Positions 8,114 through 16,677 of a stretch of DNA of 64,000 nt are shown here, one piece after another. The stretch is from positions 372,001-436,000 of the forward strand of contig NZ_FNYJ01000001.1 in the NCBI RefSeq assembly GCF_900108875.1, in the 5' to 3' direction. The DNA comes from Pseudomonas sp. NFR16. GTDB taxonomy: Bacteria; Pseudomonadota; Gammaproteobacteria; Pseudomonadales; Pseudomonadaceae. A model generated the notes under the pieces. The model was not told the origin of the DNA, did not search any database, and was given only the letters and a program-made list of their open reading frames with translations. Every line of letters begins with the position of its first letter. Positions within the stretch are counted from its first letter, which is position 1. The translations under genes were made by a program, and so were the position numbers.

Positions 8114-8422
8114 ATGACCCATTGCATTCGTCATCTGGCGCTTGCCGCAGTCTGCATCTTCAGCAGCGTGAGTTACGCAGCCGAAGAACCCAGCGTCACG
8201 CTCGATCGTCCTGGCGCGGGGGTGAAGCAGATCAAGGAGGGCGATAACGTGCCTGATGAATATCAGCGCGAGAGCCTGGCGCTCAAGGATTGGCAACAGC
8301 GTCACCTGAGTGCGCCGGGCAAGAATGAGCAATGGGTGGAGATTCAGGATAAGTATGCGCTGGTCAATATTCCGACCGGTACCATCAAGCAGATGGTCGA
8401 TAAATCAAAGGTCAAGCCGTAA
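8114..8422 (+). CDS. Periplasmic RcnB-domain protein
   Basis: 102 residues from the ATG that follows GAGGAG. A signal peptide (MTHCIRHLALAAVCIFSSVSYA) precedes an RcnB-type domain: DWQQRHLSAPGKNEQWVEIQDKYALVNIPTGTIKQM, with the typical W...HL..P..G..WV......LV..ATG pattern. E. coli RcnB is a periplasmic protein affecting nickel/cobalt homeostasis; most pseudomonad homologues are small envelope proteins without demonstrated metal roles. It is a single-gene unit followed by a hairpin. Confidence 0.75.
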   Translation: MTHCIRHLALAAVCIFSSVSYAAEEPSVTLDRPGAGVKQIKEGDNVPDEYQRESLALKDWQQRHLSAPGKNEQWVEIQDKYALVNIPTGTIKQMVDKSKVKP

Positions 8423-8439
8423 GCCGACTGTTTGCGTTC

Positions 8440-8472
8440 CGAACGCCTTGCCCAATAAGGGCAGGGCGTTCG
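8440..8472. terminator. Bidirectional hairpin between convergent genes
   Basis: A 14-bp stem (CGAACGCCTTGCCC / GGGCAGGGCGTTCG, one G-T pair) with loop AATAA lies between the RcnB-domain gene and the convergent DUF4142 gene. It has only a weak T-tract. Its position fits shared transcription termination. Confidence 0.6.
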
Positions 8473-8491
8473 GCGGCAAAGAACTGTTGAA

Positions 8492-9007
8492 TCAGTTAGC
8501 GGCATTACCACCGTGGGCTTTGGCCAGGGCCTTGGCTTGTTCAAGGTGCGCTTTCAACTTGGGCAGCGTCGCAGTGGCGAACGCTTTCAGGTCGGCATCC
8601 TTACCATTGGCAGCTTCTTCTTCGAACAGTTTGATGGTCGCTTCGTGAGCATTGACCTGGTTATTGGCGTACGCCTGATCGAACGACTTCGCGCTGCGCA
8701 ATTCAAGAATCATGGATTTTGCCTTGTCCATTAACTGCGCGTGAGTCGACACTTCGAGCTTTTTGGAATCAGCCAGCGACTTCAACTTCTCGTTGGCGGC
8801 GGTGTGGTCTTTCACCATCATGTCAGCAAACGATTTCACGTCAGCCGAGGTGCCTTTTTCCTGCGCCAGTTTACCGGCCTCGACTTCGGCCACGCCTTTG
8901 GCTGAGGCATCTTCAACGAAGTCGTCGCTGTCCTGAGCGGCATAGACGGCTTGAGCGCTCAAGGCAATGGCAAGTGCAAGTGCGGAAGTCTTGATGAAAT
9001 GGGCCAT
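8492..9007 (-). CDS. Exported DUF4142 (ferritin-like) protein
   Basis: 171 residues starting MAHFIKTSALALAIAL; a start 16 codons upstream is unlikely because it would mask the signal peptide. Cleavage is probably after VYA. The mature part is all-helical with the DUF4142 pattern (ASAKGVAEVEAGKLAQEKGTSADVKSFADMMVKDHTAANEKL), a four-helix ferritin-like bundle. Homologues are periplasmic or outer-membrane stress proteins of unknown role. The 386-nt region upstream (9008-9393) has promoters for this gene and the divergent receiver protein but no convincing gene. Confidence 0.8.
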   Translation of the reverse strand: MAHFIKTSALALAIALSAQAVYAAQDSDDFVEDASAKGVAEVEAGKLAQEKGTSADVKSFADMMVKDHTAANEKLKSLADSKKLEVSTHAQLMDKAKSMILELRSAKSFDQAYANNQVNAHEATIKLFEEEAANGKDADLKAFATATLPKLKAHLEQAKALAKAHGGNAAN

Positions 9008-9393
9008 GGGTTCGTTCCTTCTCTGATGTTGTTTTATAGAGGATGGTTTGGGCAATGATTGCCTTCATGATTTCGGACTTGGCCTTGGCGCGTTCGTTCA
9101 GCGTTTTTAGCGCAGGGCGCGTGCGCAACGCTGCGACAGGGTGACCTGACGTTTGCATGCCTGCTTATCGACTGCTCGTCCTGTTCGCGCATGAACTGAA
9201 TGAACTTCGTCAATGGCCACGCATTCTCAAGAGGACACAGAGCACTTATGACCCTTCGCTGCTTGAGGTCGTTATAGGTAATGACGGGATGCAGTGGAAA
9301 AAGGTCTGACACCATGCGATCAGCAGCAGAATGCCAGGTGGGAAAAAATGTCTGCGTAGCGTTTCGACCCCGGTATGCAAAAGCGTGTGGAAT

Positions 9394-9753
9394 ATGAAAA
9401 CCGTTCTGATCGTTGACGACGAATATCTGATCGCCGACATCCTCAGTTTTGCCCTCGAGGATGAGGGCTTCATGACCGTTACGGCCACCAGCGCGTTAAA
9501 GGCGCTTGAAATATTGGGGCGTGAGCGCCCGGACCTCATCGTCACTGACTTCATGATGCCCGGCATGACGGGGCTGGAATTTGCCGAGCAGGTCAAACAG
9601 AACGCGGCCTATTTTCCGACACCGATCGTGTTGATGAGCGGCGCGCAGGCGCACTTGGGCACGGCACGGCCGGATCTGTTCCTGGAAGTGTTCGAAAAGC
9701 CGTTCGATATCGCTGCGATGGTCGCCAGGATCAAGTCATTGCTGCATTCCTGA
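9394..9753 (+). CDS. Single-domain response regulator (CheY-like receiver)
   Basis: 119 residues from the ATG at 9394; an upstream in-frame start at 9331 would add a non-family extension. Acidic pocket residues are visible (VDDE at 8-11), the phospho-acceptor is D52 in VTDFMMPG, and the conserved Ser (LMSG) and Lys (EKPFD) follow. There is no output domain, so it would act by protein contact in a phosphorelay. No histidine kinase is adjacent, so its partner is encoded elsewhere. Confidence 0.87.
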   Translation: MKTVLIVDDEYLIADILSFALEDEGFMTVTATSALKALEILGRERPDLIVTDFMMPGMTGLEFAEQVKQNAAYFPTPIVLMSGAQAHLGTARPDLFLEVFEKPFDIAAMVARIKSLLHS

Positions 9754-9775
9754 CGCCCATCGCAACGCCATGCGT

Positions 9776-9997
9776 TCAGCCTTTACTGTGCTCCTGAGAA
9801 GTGGGGCCTTTCACGATGCCTCTCGGGCCGTAGAGGCCCCAGACGATCCAGCCTGCCACTGGCAGCGCAAACACCAAAACGATCCACCCCAGCTTCGTCG
9901 CCGCCGTTTTCTGGCTGCGTGACACGCTGTAGGCGATCCATGCATCGATCAAAAGGACGACGATCAGGACGCCCAGATTAAATATTGTCATTTCCAT
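9776..9997 (-). CDS. Small membrane protein with PLDc_N (phospholipase D nuclease N-terminal) domain
   Basis: 73 residues from the ATG that has GGAGGT 7 nt upstream. Two membrane helices (FNLGVLIVVLLIDAWIAYSV and LGWIVLVFALPVAGWIVWGLYG) flank a short cytoplasmic loop, and the PVAGWIVWGLYGPRG segment is the PLDc_N signature seen in cardiolipin synthases. No catalytic HKD domain is attached, so this is a stand-alone membrane module of unknown role. Confidence 0.75.
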   Translation of the reverse strand: MEMTIFNLGVLIVVLLIDAWIAYSVSRSQKTAATKLGWIVLVFALPVAGWIVWGLYGPRGIVKGPTSQEHSKG

Positions 9998-10137
9998 CAC
10001 AGAGACCTCCGCAGGTTGAGATACCTGTTGAGAGTCGTCGAACGTTCAACGGTTTGAAATACCGGCAGCCATGCTGACAAGCGGCCGCCGCGTCGCCGTA
10101 TCCACCTTGCCGCCCCGGCAGATTTCCGGACCAATAA

Positions 10138-10200
10138 ATGGAACTCGCCTCAGCACTTGCTGCCAAATTGCCACTAGTGCTCCTCAGAGGCGAGTTCCAT
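10138..10200. repeat. 14-bp perfect inverted repeat enclosing the start region of a small gene
   Basis: ATGGAACTCGCCTC (10138-10151) is repeated in inverse orientation at 10187-10200, with 35 nt between. As RNA, the right arm contains the GAGG ribosome site and most of the ATG of the downstream 72-codon ORF, so the stem would block its initiation. The left arm carries the ATG of a short in-frame ORF that runs through the loop. Confidence 0.85.
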
Positions 10201-10206
10201 GCTTGA
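10138..10206 (+). CDS. Candidate 22-residue leader ORF overlapping the next start
   Basis: The reading frame encodes MELASALAAKLPLVLLRGEF and two more residues, and its TGA lies at 10204-10206, downstream of the ATG at 10199, so the two frames overlap by 8 nt. Translating it would melt the inverted repeat and bring ribosomes to the second start. It lacks a good ribosome site (only CCGGA nearby), so its reality is uncertain. It is reported because of the geometry with the hairpin. Confidence 0.3.
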   Translation: MELASALAAKLPLVLLRGEFHA

Positions 10207-10417
10207 ATCCCGTGCCGTTACGCTCCTCGCAACCTTCGTCGATGAACTGGCGTACACCGTCGCGCCGCTGGATTTCACGGCACTTTTGTATTTGCGTGAC
10301 CGCGGCTACGTGGACGTTTCCATTCAAGGGGGCAGTGTGGTTGCGAAGCGTACCGCTCAGGGTAACCGGTTCGTCAGCGACAGAACGTCGGTTCGCGCGG
10401 CGAGACGCAACAGCTGA
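10199..10417 (+). CDS. Small hypothetical protein, 72 residues
   Basis: The ATG at 10199 follows GAGG with 8 nt spacing. The product (MLESRAVTLLATFVDELAYTV...) has a predicted helix, a beta-rich middle (GYVDVSIQGGSVVAKRTAQGN) and a basic C-terminus. No family is recognised. Codon use is GC3-rich like the neighbours, which supports coding. Translation is probably controlled by the inverted repeat covering its start. It is flanked by the PLDc_N protein (divergent) and the diguanylate cyclase (convergent). Confidence 0.5.
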   Translation: MLESRAVTLLATFVDELAYTVAPLDFTALLYLRDRGYVDVSIQGGSVVAKRTAQGNRFVSDRTSVRAARRNS

Positions 10418-10473
10418 TGCACGTTAGACCTCGACCCAGGAGCCGCGCCCACAGCGGCGCGTCCGAGGCGGGA

Positions 10474-11652
10474 TCACGTCGTGCCCAGCGATTCACGGGT
10501 GGCGACGGTATGGTCCACCAGTCGAATGCTGTTGCGACCGCCGCGCTTGGATTCGTACAGCGCGGCGTCGCTCTGTTCGATCAACGCCGCGAGACTGGCG
10601 GGCGGCTGCACGAACAGATTGGCGCCGATGCTCAGCGTGACCGGCTCCGGCGTGCTGAACCCCTGCGACGCGGCTTTGTGAAACTGCTCGCGTAACGTGT
10701 TGCACAGTCCCAGAATGCGTTCGCTTGAGGCGTGGCTCAGCAGGATCACGAACTCATCGCCGCCCAGTCGCGCCGCCAGTGAGCCTTCGGGCAACACCGC
10801 GCGAATCATCTCGCTCAGGGCGATCAACAAACGATCGCCTGCGGTGTGGCCATACAGGTCGTTGACCGGCTTGAAATTGTCGATGTCCAGCAGCAGCAAC
10901 GCGCCAGGCCGGTCGGCACTGACGTCTTCCAGCAGGCGCGGCGCCCGGACCTCCAGCGCGCGGCGGTTGTACAGCGCTGTCAGCGGGTCGCGAGCGGCCA
11001 GGCGCGCAATGCGTTTTTCCCGCCGATAGCGCTCCGAGCCTGTCATCGACAGCGCGATGAGCATGATGGCAATGGCGCCTTCGACCAGCGAAATCTGGAT
11101 GATCTCGCCACGAAATGCCGCCAGGTCAATCAGCGTGCCCGGCACCACGGCCGTCACTGCCTTGGCAAAGTAGAAAATGCCGTGGGCGAGCAACACGTAG
11201 CGCAACTGCACCGCGCCCTCGCTCAGCGAACGGCCATGGGGCCGCAGAAGGAAACTGGCGCGCAGCATCAGCAGTGTGATCAACAGCGAATTGGCGACCA
11301 GCATGACTTTCGACCACCAGGGCTGGTCCGGCAGAAACAGCAAGCCGAGCCAGACCACGAAGATCAGGTACCAGGCGCGTGACAGCCGCGCTTCGGTAAA
11401 GCGCGCCACGCCCAGCAGGAACAGAAAGTGGGCCGTCACCAGCAAGCCGTTGGCAAACCAGATGCCGATAATCAGAATGCCGCTGCTGCGTAACAGCGCC
11501 AGCACGCAGCCGACGCTGATCGTGGCGAACCCGGCGCTCCAGAACAGCAGCGACGGCTCGCGGACATTGCGCCATTCCACTGCCAGATACAGCGCGGCGG
11601 CTGCGGCCAGGGCGATCGAGAGGGTCAACATCGTGGTGGGATCGAGCGCCAT
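10474..11652 (-). CDS. Membrane-bound diguanylate cyclase (GGDEF)
   Basis: 392 residues. The N-terminal 200 residues contain about six hydrophobic helices (TMLTLSIALAAAAALYLAV... to IMLIALSMTG) forming a membrane sensor. The C-terminal GGDEF domain has LYNRRALE, LLDIDNFKPVNDLYGHTAGD and RLGGDEFVILLSH, so the active-site motif is intact and the enzyme should make cyclic-di-GMP from two GTP. The position of the usual inhibitory I-site (RxxD five residues before GGDEF) reads LPEG, so product inhibition through that site is not expected. No EAL domain is present. The target of signalling is unknown. Confidence 0.92.
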   Translation of the reverse strand: MALDPTTMLTLSIALAAAAALYLAVEWRNVREPSLLFWSAGFATISVGCVLALLRSSGILIIGIWFANGLLVTAHFLFLLGVARFTEARLSRAWYLIFVVWLGLLFLPDQPWWSKVMLVANSLLITLLMLRASFLLRPHGRSLSEGAVQLRYVLLAHGIFYFAKAVTAVVPGTLIDLAAFRGEIIQISLVEGAIAIMLIALSMTGSERYRREKRIARLAARDPLTALYNRRALEVRAPRLLEDVSADRPGALLLLDIDNFKPVNDLYGHTAGDRLLIALSEMIRAVLPEGSLAARLGGDEFVILLSHASSERILGLCNTLREQFHKAASQGFSTPEPVTLSIGANLFVQPPASLAALIEQSDAALYESKRGGRNSIRLVDHTVATRESLGTT

Positions 11653-11856
11653 AGACTGCCTGGTTAATCTGCTGTGCGGTAAAAAGTGGCGATTGTAAGC
11701 GTTTAGGCAAGATTTTCGGAGGGTCCGTTTGTCTCTTCATTGATCCCCTGCAAGTGCCACCGGAACATCAGATAGAATGATGCACCTGTCCGGCCAGGTG
11801 CGATCCGGAGCGCAAGCGAGGCGGCATTGATCGAGCGAAGAGAGTTCAGCGGATGC

Positions 11857-12837
11857 ATGAAGGGCAAGAACCTTCGTTATCTGGATCAGAAGAAACAGCC
11901 AGTGGCGCAGACCCGAGCGGGCTTCCTCCTGCTCGAGCATTTTTCACTGCCGGCCTTCACCCAGGCGCTGGATACCATCGTCACGGCGAACCTGCTTCGC
12001 CCCAAGCTCTTTTCGTCCCGCACGTTCGGTCTGCAGGACGGCGAGGTGACCAGTGATCTGGGTCTGATCATCCGCCCTGACGCGCGGCTGGATGCGCTGG
12101 CCCTCAGAGAGCTCGACCTACTGGTGATCTGCGGCGGCTATCGGACCGAACTCAAGGCCAGTGAAGAGCTGATCCATCTGCTGGTGAGCGCCGCGGAGCT
12201 TGGGCTCACCCTCGCCGGTCTGTGGAACGGGGCCTGGTTTCTCGGTGCCGCGGGCCTGCTCGAAGGTTACCGGTGTGCCATTCATCCCGAGCACCGGGCA
12301 GCGCTGGCCGAAATCTCCAAAGGCGCACGCGTGACCAGCGAAGCCTTTGTGGTGGATCGCGACCGCCTGACCGCCTCCAGCCCGGCAGGGGCTTTCCACA
12401 TGGCGCTCGAGTGGATCAAAGGGCTGCACGACAAGGCGTTGATTGAGGGCATCGAAGACATTCTTTCCTTCGAAGAGTCGCGCTACAGGCGCATCAAGCC
12501 CACCCGTCACCTGTCTGTCAGCGCGCCACTGCGCGAAGTCGTCAATCTGATGGATGCCAACCTGGAGGAGCCGCTCGAACTGGAGCAACTGGCCGCTTAC
12601 GCAGGGCGTTCCCGGCGACAGATCGAGCGCTTGTTCAAGGAACAGCTGGGCACCACACCCCAGCGCTATTACATGGAACTGCGCATCACCGAAGCGCGGC
12701 GTCTGTTGCAGCACACCGAGCTGTCGCAGGTTGAAGTGCTGGTCGCCTGCGGCTTCGTCTCGCCCAGTCATTTCAGCAAATGCTACAGCGCCTACTTTGG
12801 CTATCGGCCCTCAAGGGAAACGCGTCTGGTGAAGTGA
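11857..12837 (+). CDS. GlxA-family transcriptional regulator (DJ-1/PfpI-like domain plus AraC HTH)
   Basis: 326 residues from the ATG at 11857; a TTG at 11827 is in frame but lacks a clear ribosome site. Residues about 15-190 form a class-I glutamine amidotransferase-like domain (LLVICGGYRTEL, AGLWNGAWFLGAAGLLEG), which serves as a ligand sensor, and residues about 225-320 an AraC HTH pair (EEPLELEQLAAYAGRSRRQIERLFK; VEVLVACGFVSPSHFSKCYSAYFG). This family includes ArgR, CdhR and GbdR, activators of arginine, carnitine and glycine-betaine catabolism in Pseudomonas. No catabolic genes lie beside it, so its regulon cannot be assigned. Confidence 0.87.
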   Translation: MKGKNLRYLDQKKQPVAQTRAGFLLLEHFSLPAFTQALDTIVTANLLRPKLFSSRTFGLQDGEVTSDLGLIIRPDARLDALALRELDLLVICGGYRTELKASEELIHLLVSAAELGLTLAGLWNGAWFLGAAGLLEGYRCAIHPEHRAALAEISKGARVTSEAFVVDRDRLTASSPAGAFHMALEWIKGLHDKALIEGIEDILSFEESRYRRIKPTRHLSVSAPLREVVNLMDANLEEPLELEQLAAYAGRSRRQIERLFKEQLGTTPQRYYMELRITEARRLLQHTELSQVEVLVACGFVSPSHFSKCYSAYFGYRPSRETRLVK

Positions 12838-12927
12838 TGATACGGCGGGCAGGAATCAGCCGTATTCGTTGAGGGGGTTGCTGCGCAAGCGTGTAGGCTT
12901 GGCGCAGTCTGGATCGTGAGAGTATTG

Positions 12928-13410
12928 ATGAGTGAAATGAGCACCAAGATCATTACCGTCGAAGGTCATGCCGCTCTGAAAAAAGAGCTGGATTACCTCT
13001 GGCGCGAACATCGTCCGGACATCACCCAGAAGGTGACATGGGCGGCTTCGCTGGGTGACCGCAGCGAGAATGCGGACTACCAGTACAACAAAAAGCTGCT
13101 GCGCGAGATCGATCGCAGGATCCGTTACCTGCGCAAACGTCTTGAGGACATGCGCGTCGTCAGCTATTCACCCGAGCAGGAAGGCCGGGTGTTCTTCGGC
13201 GCCTGGGTGGAAGTCGAGGACGAAGAGGGCGAGACCAAGAAGTTTCGCATCGTCGGGTATGACGAGATCTACGGGCGCATGGATTACATTTCCATCGATT
13301 CACCCATGGCCAGGGCGCTGCTGAAGAAAGAGGTCGGCGACGAGGCAGCGGTGCCCGTTCCCGCAGGCACCAAGCTCTGGTGGATCACCCACATCGAATA
13401 CCCGAAATAA
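12928..13410 (+). CDS. greB: Transcription elongation factor GreB
   Basis: 160 residues from the ATG at 12928 (a GTG at 12916 is also in frame). GreB binds the secondary channel of RNA polymerase and stimulates cleavage of backtracked RNA. The N-terminal coiled coil is seen with the acidic tip SLGDRSENADYQYNKK, whose Asp/Glu carboxylates coordinate the catalytic Mg, followed by the FKBP-like C-terminal domain (WVEVEDEEGETKKFRIVGYDEI...). Basic residues in the coiled coil and the SPMARALLKKEVGDEA segment match GreB rather than GreA. It is a single-gene unit convergent with the YbbP-like permease. Confidence 0.93.
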   Translation: MSEMSTKIITVEGHAALKKELDYLWREHRPDITQKVTWAASLGDRSENADYQYNKKLLREIDRRIRYLRKRLEDMRVVSYSPEQEGRVFFGAWVEVEDEEGETKKFRIVGYDEIYGRMDYISIDSPMARALLKKEVGDEAAVPVPAGTKLWWITHIEYPK

Positions 13411-13473
13411 CCCCCAAGCTCGGCAGGGCGGCCGCGCCGGCACTCACGGCCCGGACGCGCCGCCCTTGCGCAA

Positions 13474-15987
13474 TCAACCTTCCCGAAGCACGGTCAGCGG
13501 ACTTGCGTTGAGCGCCCGGCGCGTGCCGAATACGCCCGCGCCGCCCACCAGCAGTGCGCCGACCAGCGGCAGCAGCAGTAACCAGACGTGCGGGTGCCAT
13601 TGCAGGTTGAAGGCATAGCGGTAGAGCGCGAAGCTCACCAGCTCGCACCCCAGTGCAGCCAGCACGCCACTGACGGCGCCCAGCAGTCCGAACTCGATGC
13701 GTCGCGCTTTGGTCAGCAGCGCGCGGTTGGCGCCCAGTGCCCGTAGCAGCGCGCCTTGGCGGATACGCTCGTCGAGCGTCGCCTGCAACCCGGAGAACAG
13801 CACCGCAAGGCCTGCCGCCAGCACGAACAGCAGCACGTACTGCACGGCGAGTGTGACCTGATCGAGAATGCTGCGCAGTTGCTCGAGCAACGCCTCGACC
13901 TGAAGGATCGTCACGGCCGGGAACGCCCGCGACAGTTCAACGATCTGCTGATCGTTGCCCGGCGCAAGATAGAAGCTGGTCAGGTAAGTGGTGGGGACAT
14001 CCTCGAGGGTGCCCGGCTGGAAGATCACGAAGAAATTGGGCTGGAAGGTGTCCCATTTGATGTCGCGCAGGCTGGTGACCTTGACCTCTCGACTGACCCC
14101 GCCAATCACAAACCCGAGGGTGTCGCCCAGCTTCATGTTCAGGCTCGCGGCCAGCTTGGCCTCCACGGAAACGCCCGGCGTGACGCCCTCGGCCGGCAGT
14201 TGATCATTCCACCATTGGCCTTGGGTGATGCTGTTGCCTTCCGGCAATCGTGACGACCAGGTCAGGTTGAGGTCACGCTGGGTCGCGTTTTCGCCACGGG
14301 AATCCTTGGTGACGAACTTGCTCACCGGTTCGCCGTTGATGGTCATCAGGCGGCCCGGAATCATCGGGTACAGCGGCGCGCTGTGGCTCGACAGGTGGCC
14401 CATGCGCTCAGCGAAGTTGTCCTTGTCGTTGGGCAGGATGTTCAGCGCAAAATAGTTCGGCGCGTCCTTGGGCAACTGGTTTTGCCAGGTGTCGAGCAAT
14501 TCGCCGCGCAGCAGCGCGATCAACCCCATCGACAGCAGGATCAGACCGAACGCCAGCGATTGACCGGCCGCCGCCATCGGGTGGCGCAAGAGTTGGCCCA
14601 GGCCCAGGCGCCAGGGCAAAGAGGCGCCGGCCAGCAAACGGCGAAGGCTGCGCAGGGCCAGCAGCAGGACCGCGCCAAGCACCAGCGCGGCAATCACGCC
14701 ACCGCCGAGCAGGGCGAAGGTCAGCACCAGGTCCAGACTCAAGCGCCACATGATCAGGCCCAGTGCAAGCAGGGCCGCGCCGTAGACCAGCCAGGTGCTC
14801 GCAGGAATCGGCAGCATGTCGCGGCGCAGCACGCGCAGCGGCGGCACGCGCCCGAGCGCCGCCAGGGGCGGCAGGGCGAAACCGGCGAGGGCGACGAGCC
14901 CGGTGCCGATCCCTGCGAGGGCCGGCAGCCAGCCGCCGGGAGGCACGGCAGCGGGCAGAAGACTGTCGAGCAGGTAAAACAGGCCAAGCTGGGCGAACCA
15001 GCCGAGCAGGGCGCCGACCACACTCGCGGCAATGCCGAGCATGGCCAGTTGCAGGCTGAACAGCAGCAACGCTTCACTGCGCGATAATCCGAGGCAGCGC
15101 AGCAGCGCGCTGGCATCGAAACGCCTGACCGCGAAGCGCGCCGCCGAGAGGGCCACTGCGACGCCCGCCAGCAGTACCGCCACCAGACTCGCCATGTTCA
15201 GGTAACGCTCGGCCTTGCCGAGCGCGCCGCCGATCTGCTGATTGCCGTCGCGGGCATCGTCGATCTTCTGGTTCGGCGCCAGGCCTGGTTCCACGGCCTT
15301 GCGGTATGCCGCGAGTGCCTGCGGCGTGCCGCGCCAGAGGTCCCGATACGTCACGCGGCTGCCGGGCTGCACCACCTTGGTGGCCTCAAGGTCAGCCATG
15401 TTGATCATCACCCGCGGCGTCAGGCTGTAGAAATTACCCGCACGATCCGGCTCGTAGGTGAGCACGCGGGTCAGCTTCAAGGTCTTGGAGCCGACGTCGA
15501 TGCTGTCGCCGACCTTGAGCTCCAGCGCCACCAGAACCCGCGCCTCGGCCCAGGCTTCACCCGGCTGCGGCTCGCCGCCGCTGACCTCCGGCTGATACGG
15601 CGCCTCGGCGCTTTTCAACTCACCGCGCAGAGGGTAAGCCGCGTCGACGGCCTTCACGCTGGCCAGTTGAATGCCGCTGTCGGTGGCAACGACGCTGGAG
15701 AAAATCACGATGTGCGAATGATCGAGCTTCAGCGCAGTGCCTGCCTCGATCTGTTCGGGTTTGGCCGGCGTGGAACCGCCAAGGATGAGATCGGCGCCAA
15801 GGAACTCGGTGGCGCGCAGCAGCATGGCGCTGTTCAGGCGCGCCCCGAAATAACCGATGGCGGTGCTCGCTGCGACCGCAACGACCAGGGCGAAGAACAA
15901 CACCCTCAGTTCCCCGGCGCGGGCATCGCGCAGAAGCTGGCGGACGACAAGACTGAGCAGGCGGGCGAACGGCAGGCGTGCCATCAA
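13474..15987 (-). CDS. ybbP: ABC transporter permease, YbbP/FtsX type
   Basis: 837 residues. An N-terminal membrane helix (VLFFALVVAVAASTAIGYFGARL) is followed by a periplasmic MacB-like domain, a group of four helices with an FtsX domain near residues 260-480, a second periplasmic domain and a second FtsX domain near the C-terminus (LAVLFSGLQATLDERIRQGALLRALGANR). This duplicated FtsX topology is typical of YbbP partners of YbbA. The stop overlaps nothing; its start overlaps the YbbA stop by 4 nt (ATGA), showing translational coupling. Such complexes act mechanically on envelope proteins or lipids; the cargo is not established. Confidence 0.88.
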   Translation of the reverse strand: MMARLPFARLLSLVVRQLLRDARAGELRVLFFALVVAVAASTAIGYFGARLNSAMLLRATEFLGADLILGGSTPAKPEQIEAGTALKLDHSHIVIFSSVVATDSGIQLASVKAVDAAYPLRGELKSAEAPYQPEVSGGEPQPGEAWAEARVLVALELKVGDSIDVGSKTLKLTRVLTYEPDRAGNFYSLTPRVMINMADLEATKVVQPGSRVTYRDLWRGTPQALAAYRKAVEPGLAPNQKIDDARDGNQQIGGALGKAERYLNMASLVAVLLAGVAVALSAARFAVRRFDASALLRCLGLSRSEALLLFSLQLAMLGIAASVVGALLGWFAQLGLFYLLDSLLPAAVPPGGWLPALAGIGTGLVALAGFALPPLAALGRVPPLRVLRRDMLPIPASTWLVYGAALLALGLIMWRLSLDLVLTFALLGGGVIAALVLGAVLLLALRSLRRLLAGASLPWRLGLGQLLRHPMAAAGQSLAFGLILLSMGLIALLRGELLDTWQNQLPKDAPNYFALNILPNDKDNFAERMGHLSSHSAPLYPMIPGRLMTINGEPVSKFVTKDSRGENATQRDLNLTWSSRLPEGNSITQGQWWNDQLPAEGVTPGVSVEAKLAASLNMKLGDTLGFVIGGVSREVKVTSLRDIKWDTFQPNFFVIFQPGTLEDVPTTYLTSFYLAPGNDQQIVELSRAFPAVTILQVEALLEQLRSILDQVTLAVQYVLLFVLAAGLAVLFSGLQATLDERIRQGALLRALGANRALLTKARRIEFGLLGAVSGVLAALGCELVSFALYRYAFNLQWHPHVWLLLLPLVGALLVGGAGVFGTRRALNASPLTVLREG

Positions 15988-16667
15988 GGCTCCAGAGGGG
16001 CGGCGAGTCGGCCACCTTCAAGTCGAATCAGGCGCCGGCAACGATGGGCCAGGCGTTCGTCATGGGTCACCAGCACCAGGGTCGTATTGCGTTCCTGATT
16101 CAACTCGAACAACAGGTCGCTGATGCGCTCGCCGGTGTGGCTGTCGAGGTTACCGGTGGGCTCATCGGCAAACAGCACGTCGGGATCGGCGGCGAAGGCA
16201 CGGGCGATCGCGACCCGTTGCTGCTCGCCGCCGGACAGCTGGCGTGGCGTGTGGGTCAGGCGTTGGCCCAGCCCGACCCGCTCAAGCAGGTGTCGGGCGC
16301 GATCCCTGGCGTCCTTGCGACCTTCCAGCTCCATGGGCAGCATCACGTTTTCCAAGGCATTGAGGCTGTCGAGCAACTGAAAGGACTGAAACACGAATCC
16401 CACATGTTCGGCACGCACCCTGGCGCGCTGATCTTCATCGAGCTCGCTCAGGTTGCGGCCCGACAGGACCACCGAGCCGGCGCTCGGCAGATCCAGGCCG
16501 GCCAGCAGGCCCAGGAGGGTGGACTTGCCCGAACCCGATGCGCCCACGATGGCCAGCGTGTCGCCCTTGTTTAGTTCCAGGGAGAGTTCGTGCAGGATGG
16601 TCAGGTCACCTTCGGTGCTCGGGACCACTTTGCTGAGGTGCCGGGCACTGAGAATACTTTCGCTCAT
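15984..16667 (-). CDS. ybbA: ABC transporter ATP-binding protein, YbbA type
   Basis: 227 residues with Walker [10 protein letters not shown] (residues about 37-45), Q-loop FVFQSFQLL, signature [14 protein letters not shown] and Walker [13 protein letters not shown], followed by the His-loop [12 protein letters not shown]. The LolD/MacB-like sequence and the adjacent FtsX-type permease identify it as the ATPase of the YbbAP complex. It is divergent from tesA with only 10 nt between the two starts, the same arrangement as in E. coli, where tesA and ybbA lie back to back. Confidence 0.92.
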   Translation of the reverse strand: MSESILSARHLSKVVPSTEGDLTILHELSLELNKGDTLAIVGASGSGKSTLLGLLAGLDLPSAGSVVLSGRNLSELDEDQRARVRAEHVGFVFQSFQLLDSLNALENVMLPMELEGRKDARDRARHLLERVGLGQRLTHTPRQLSGGEQQRVAIARAFAADPDVLFADEPTGNLDSHTGERISDLLFELNQERNTTLVLVTHDERLAHRCRRLIRLEGGRLAAPLEP

Positions 16668-16677
16668 GGAGAATCCG

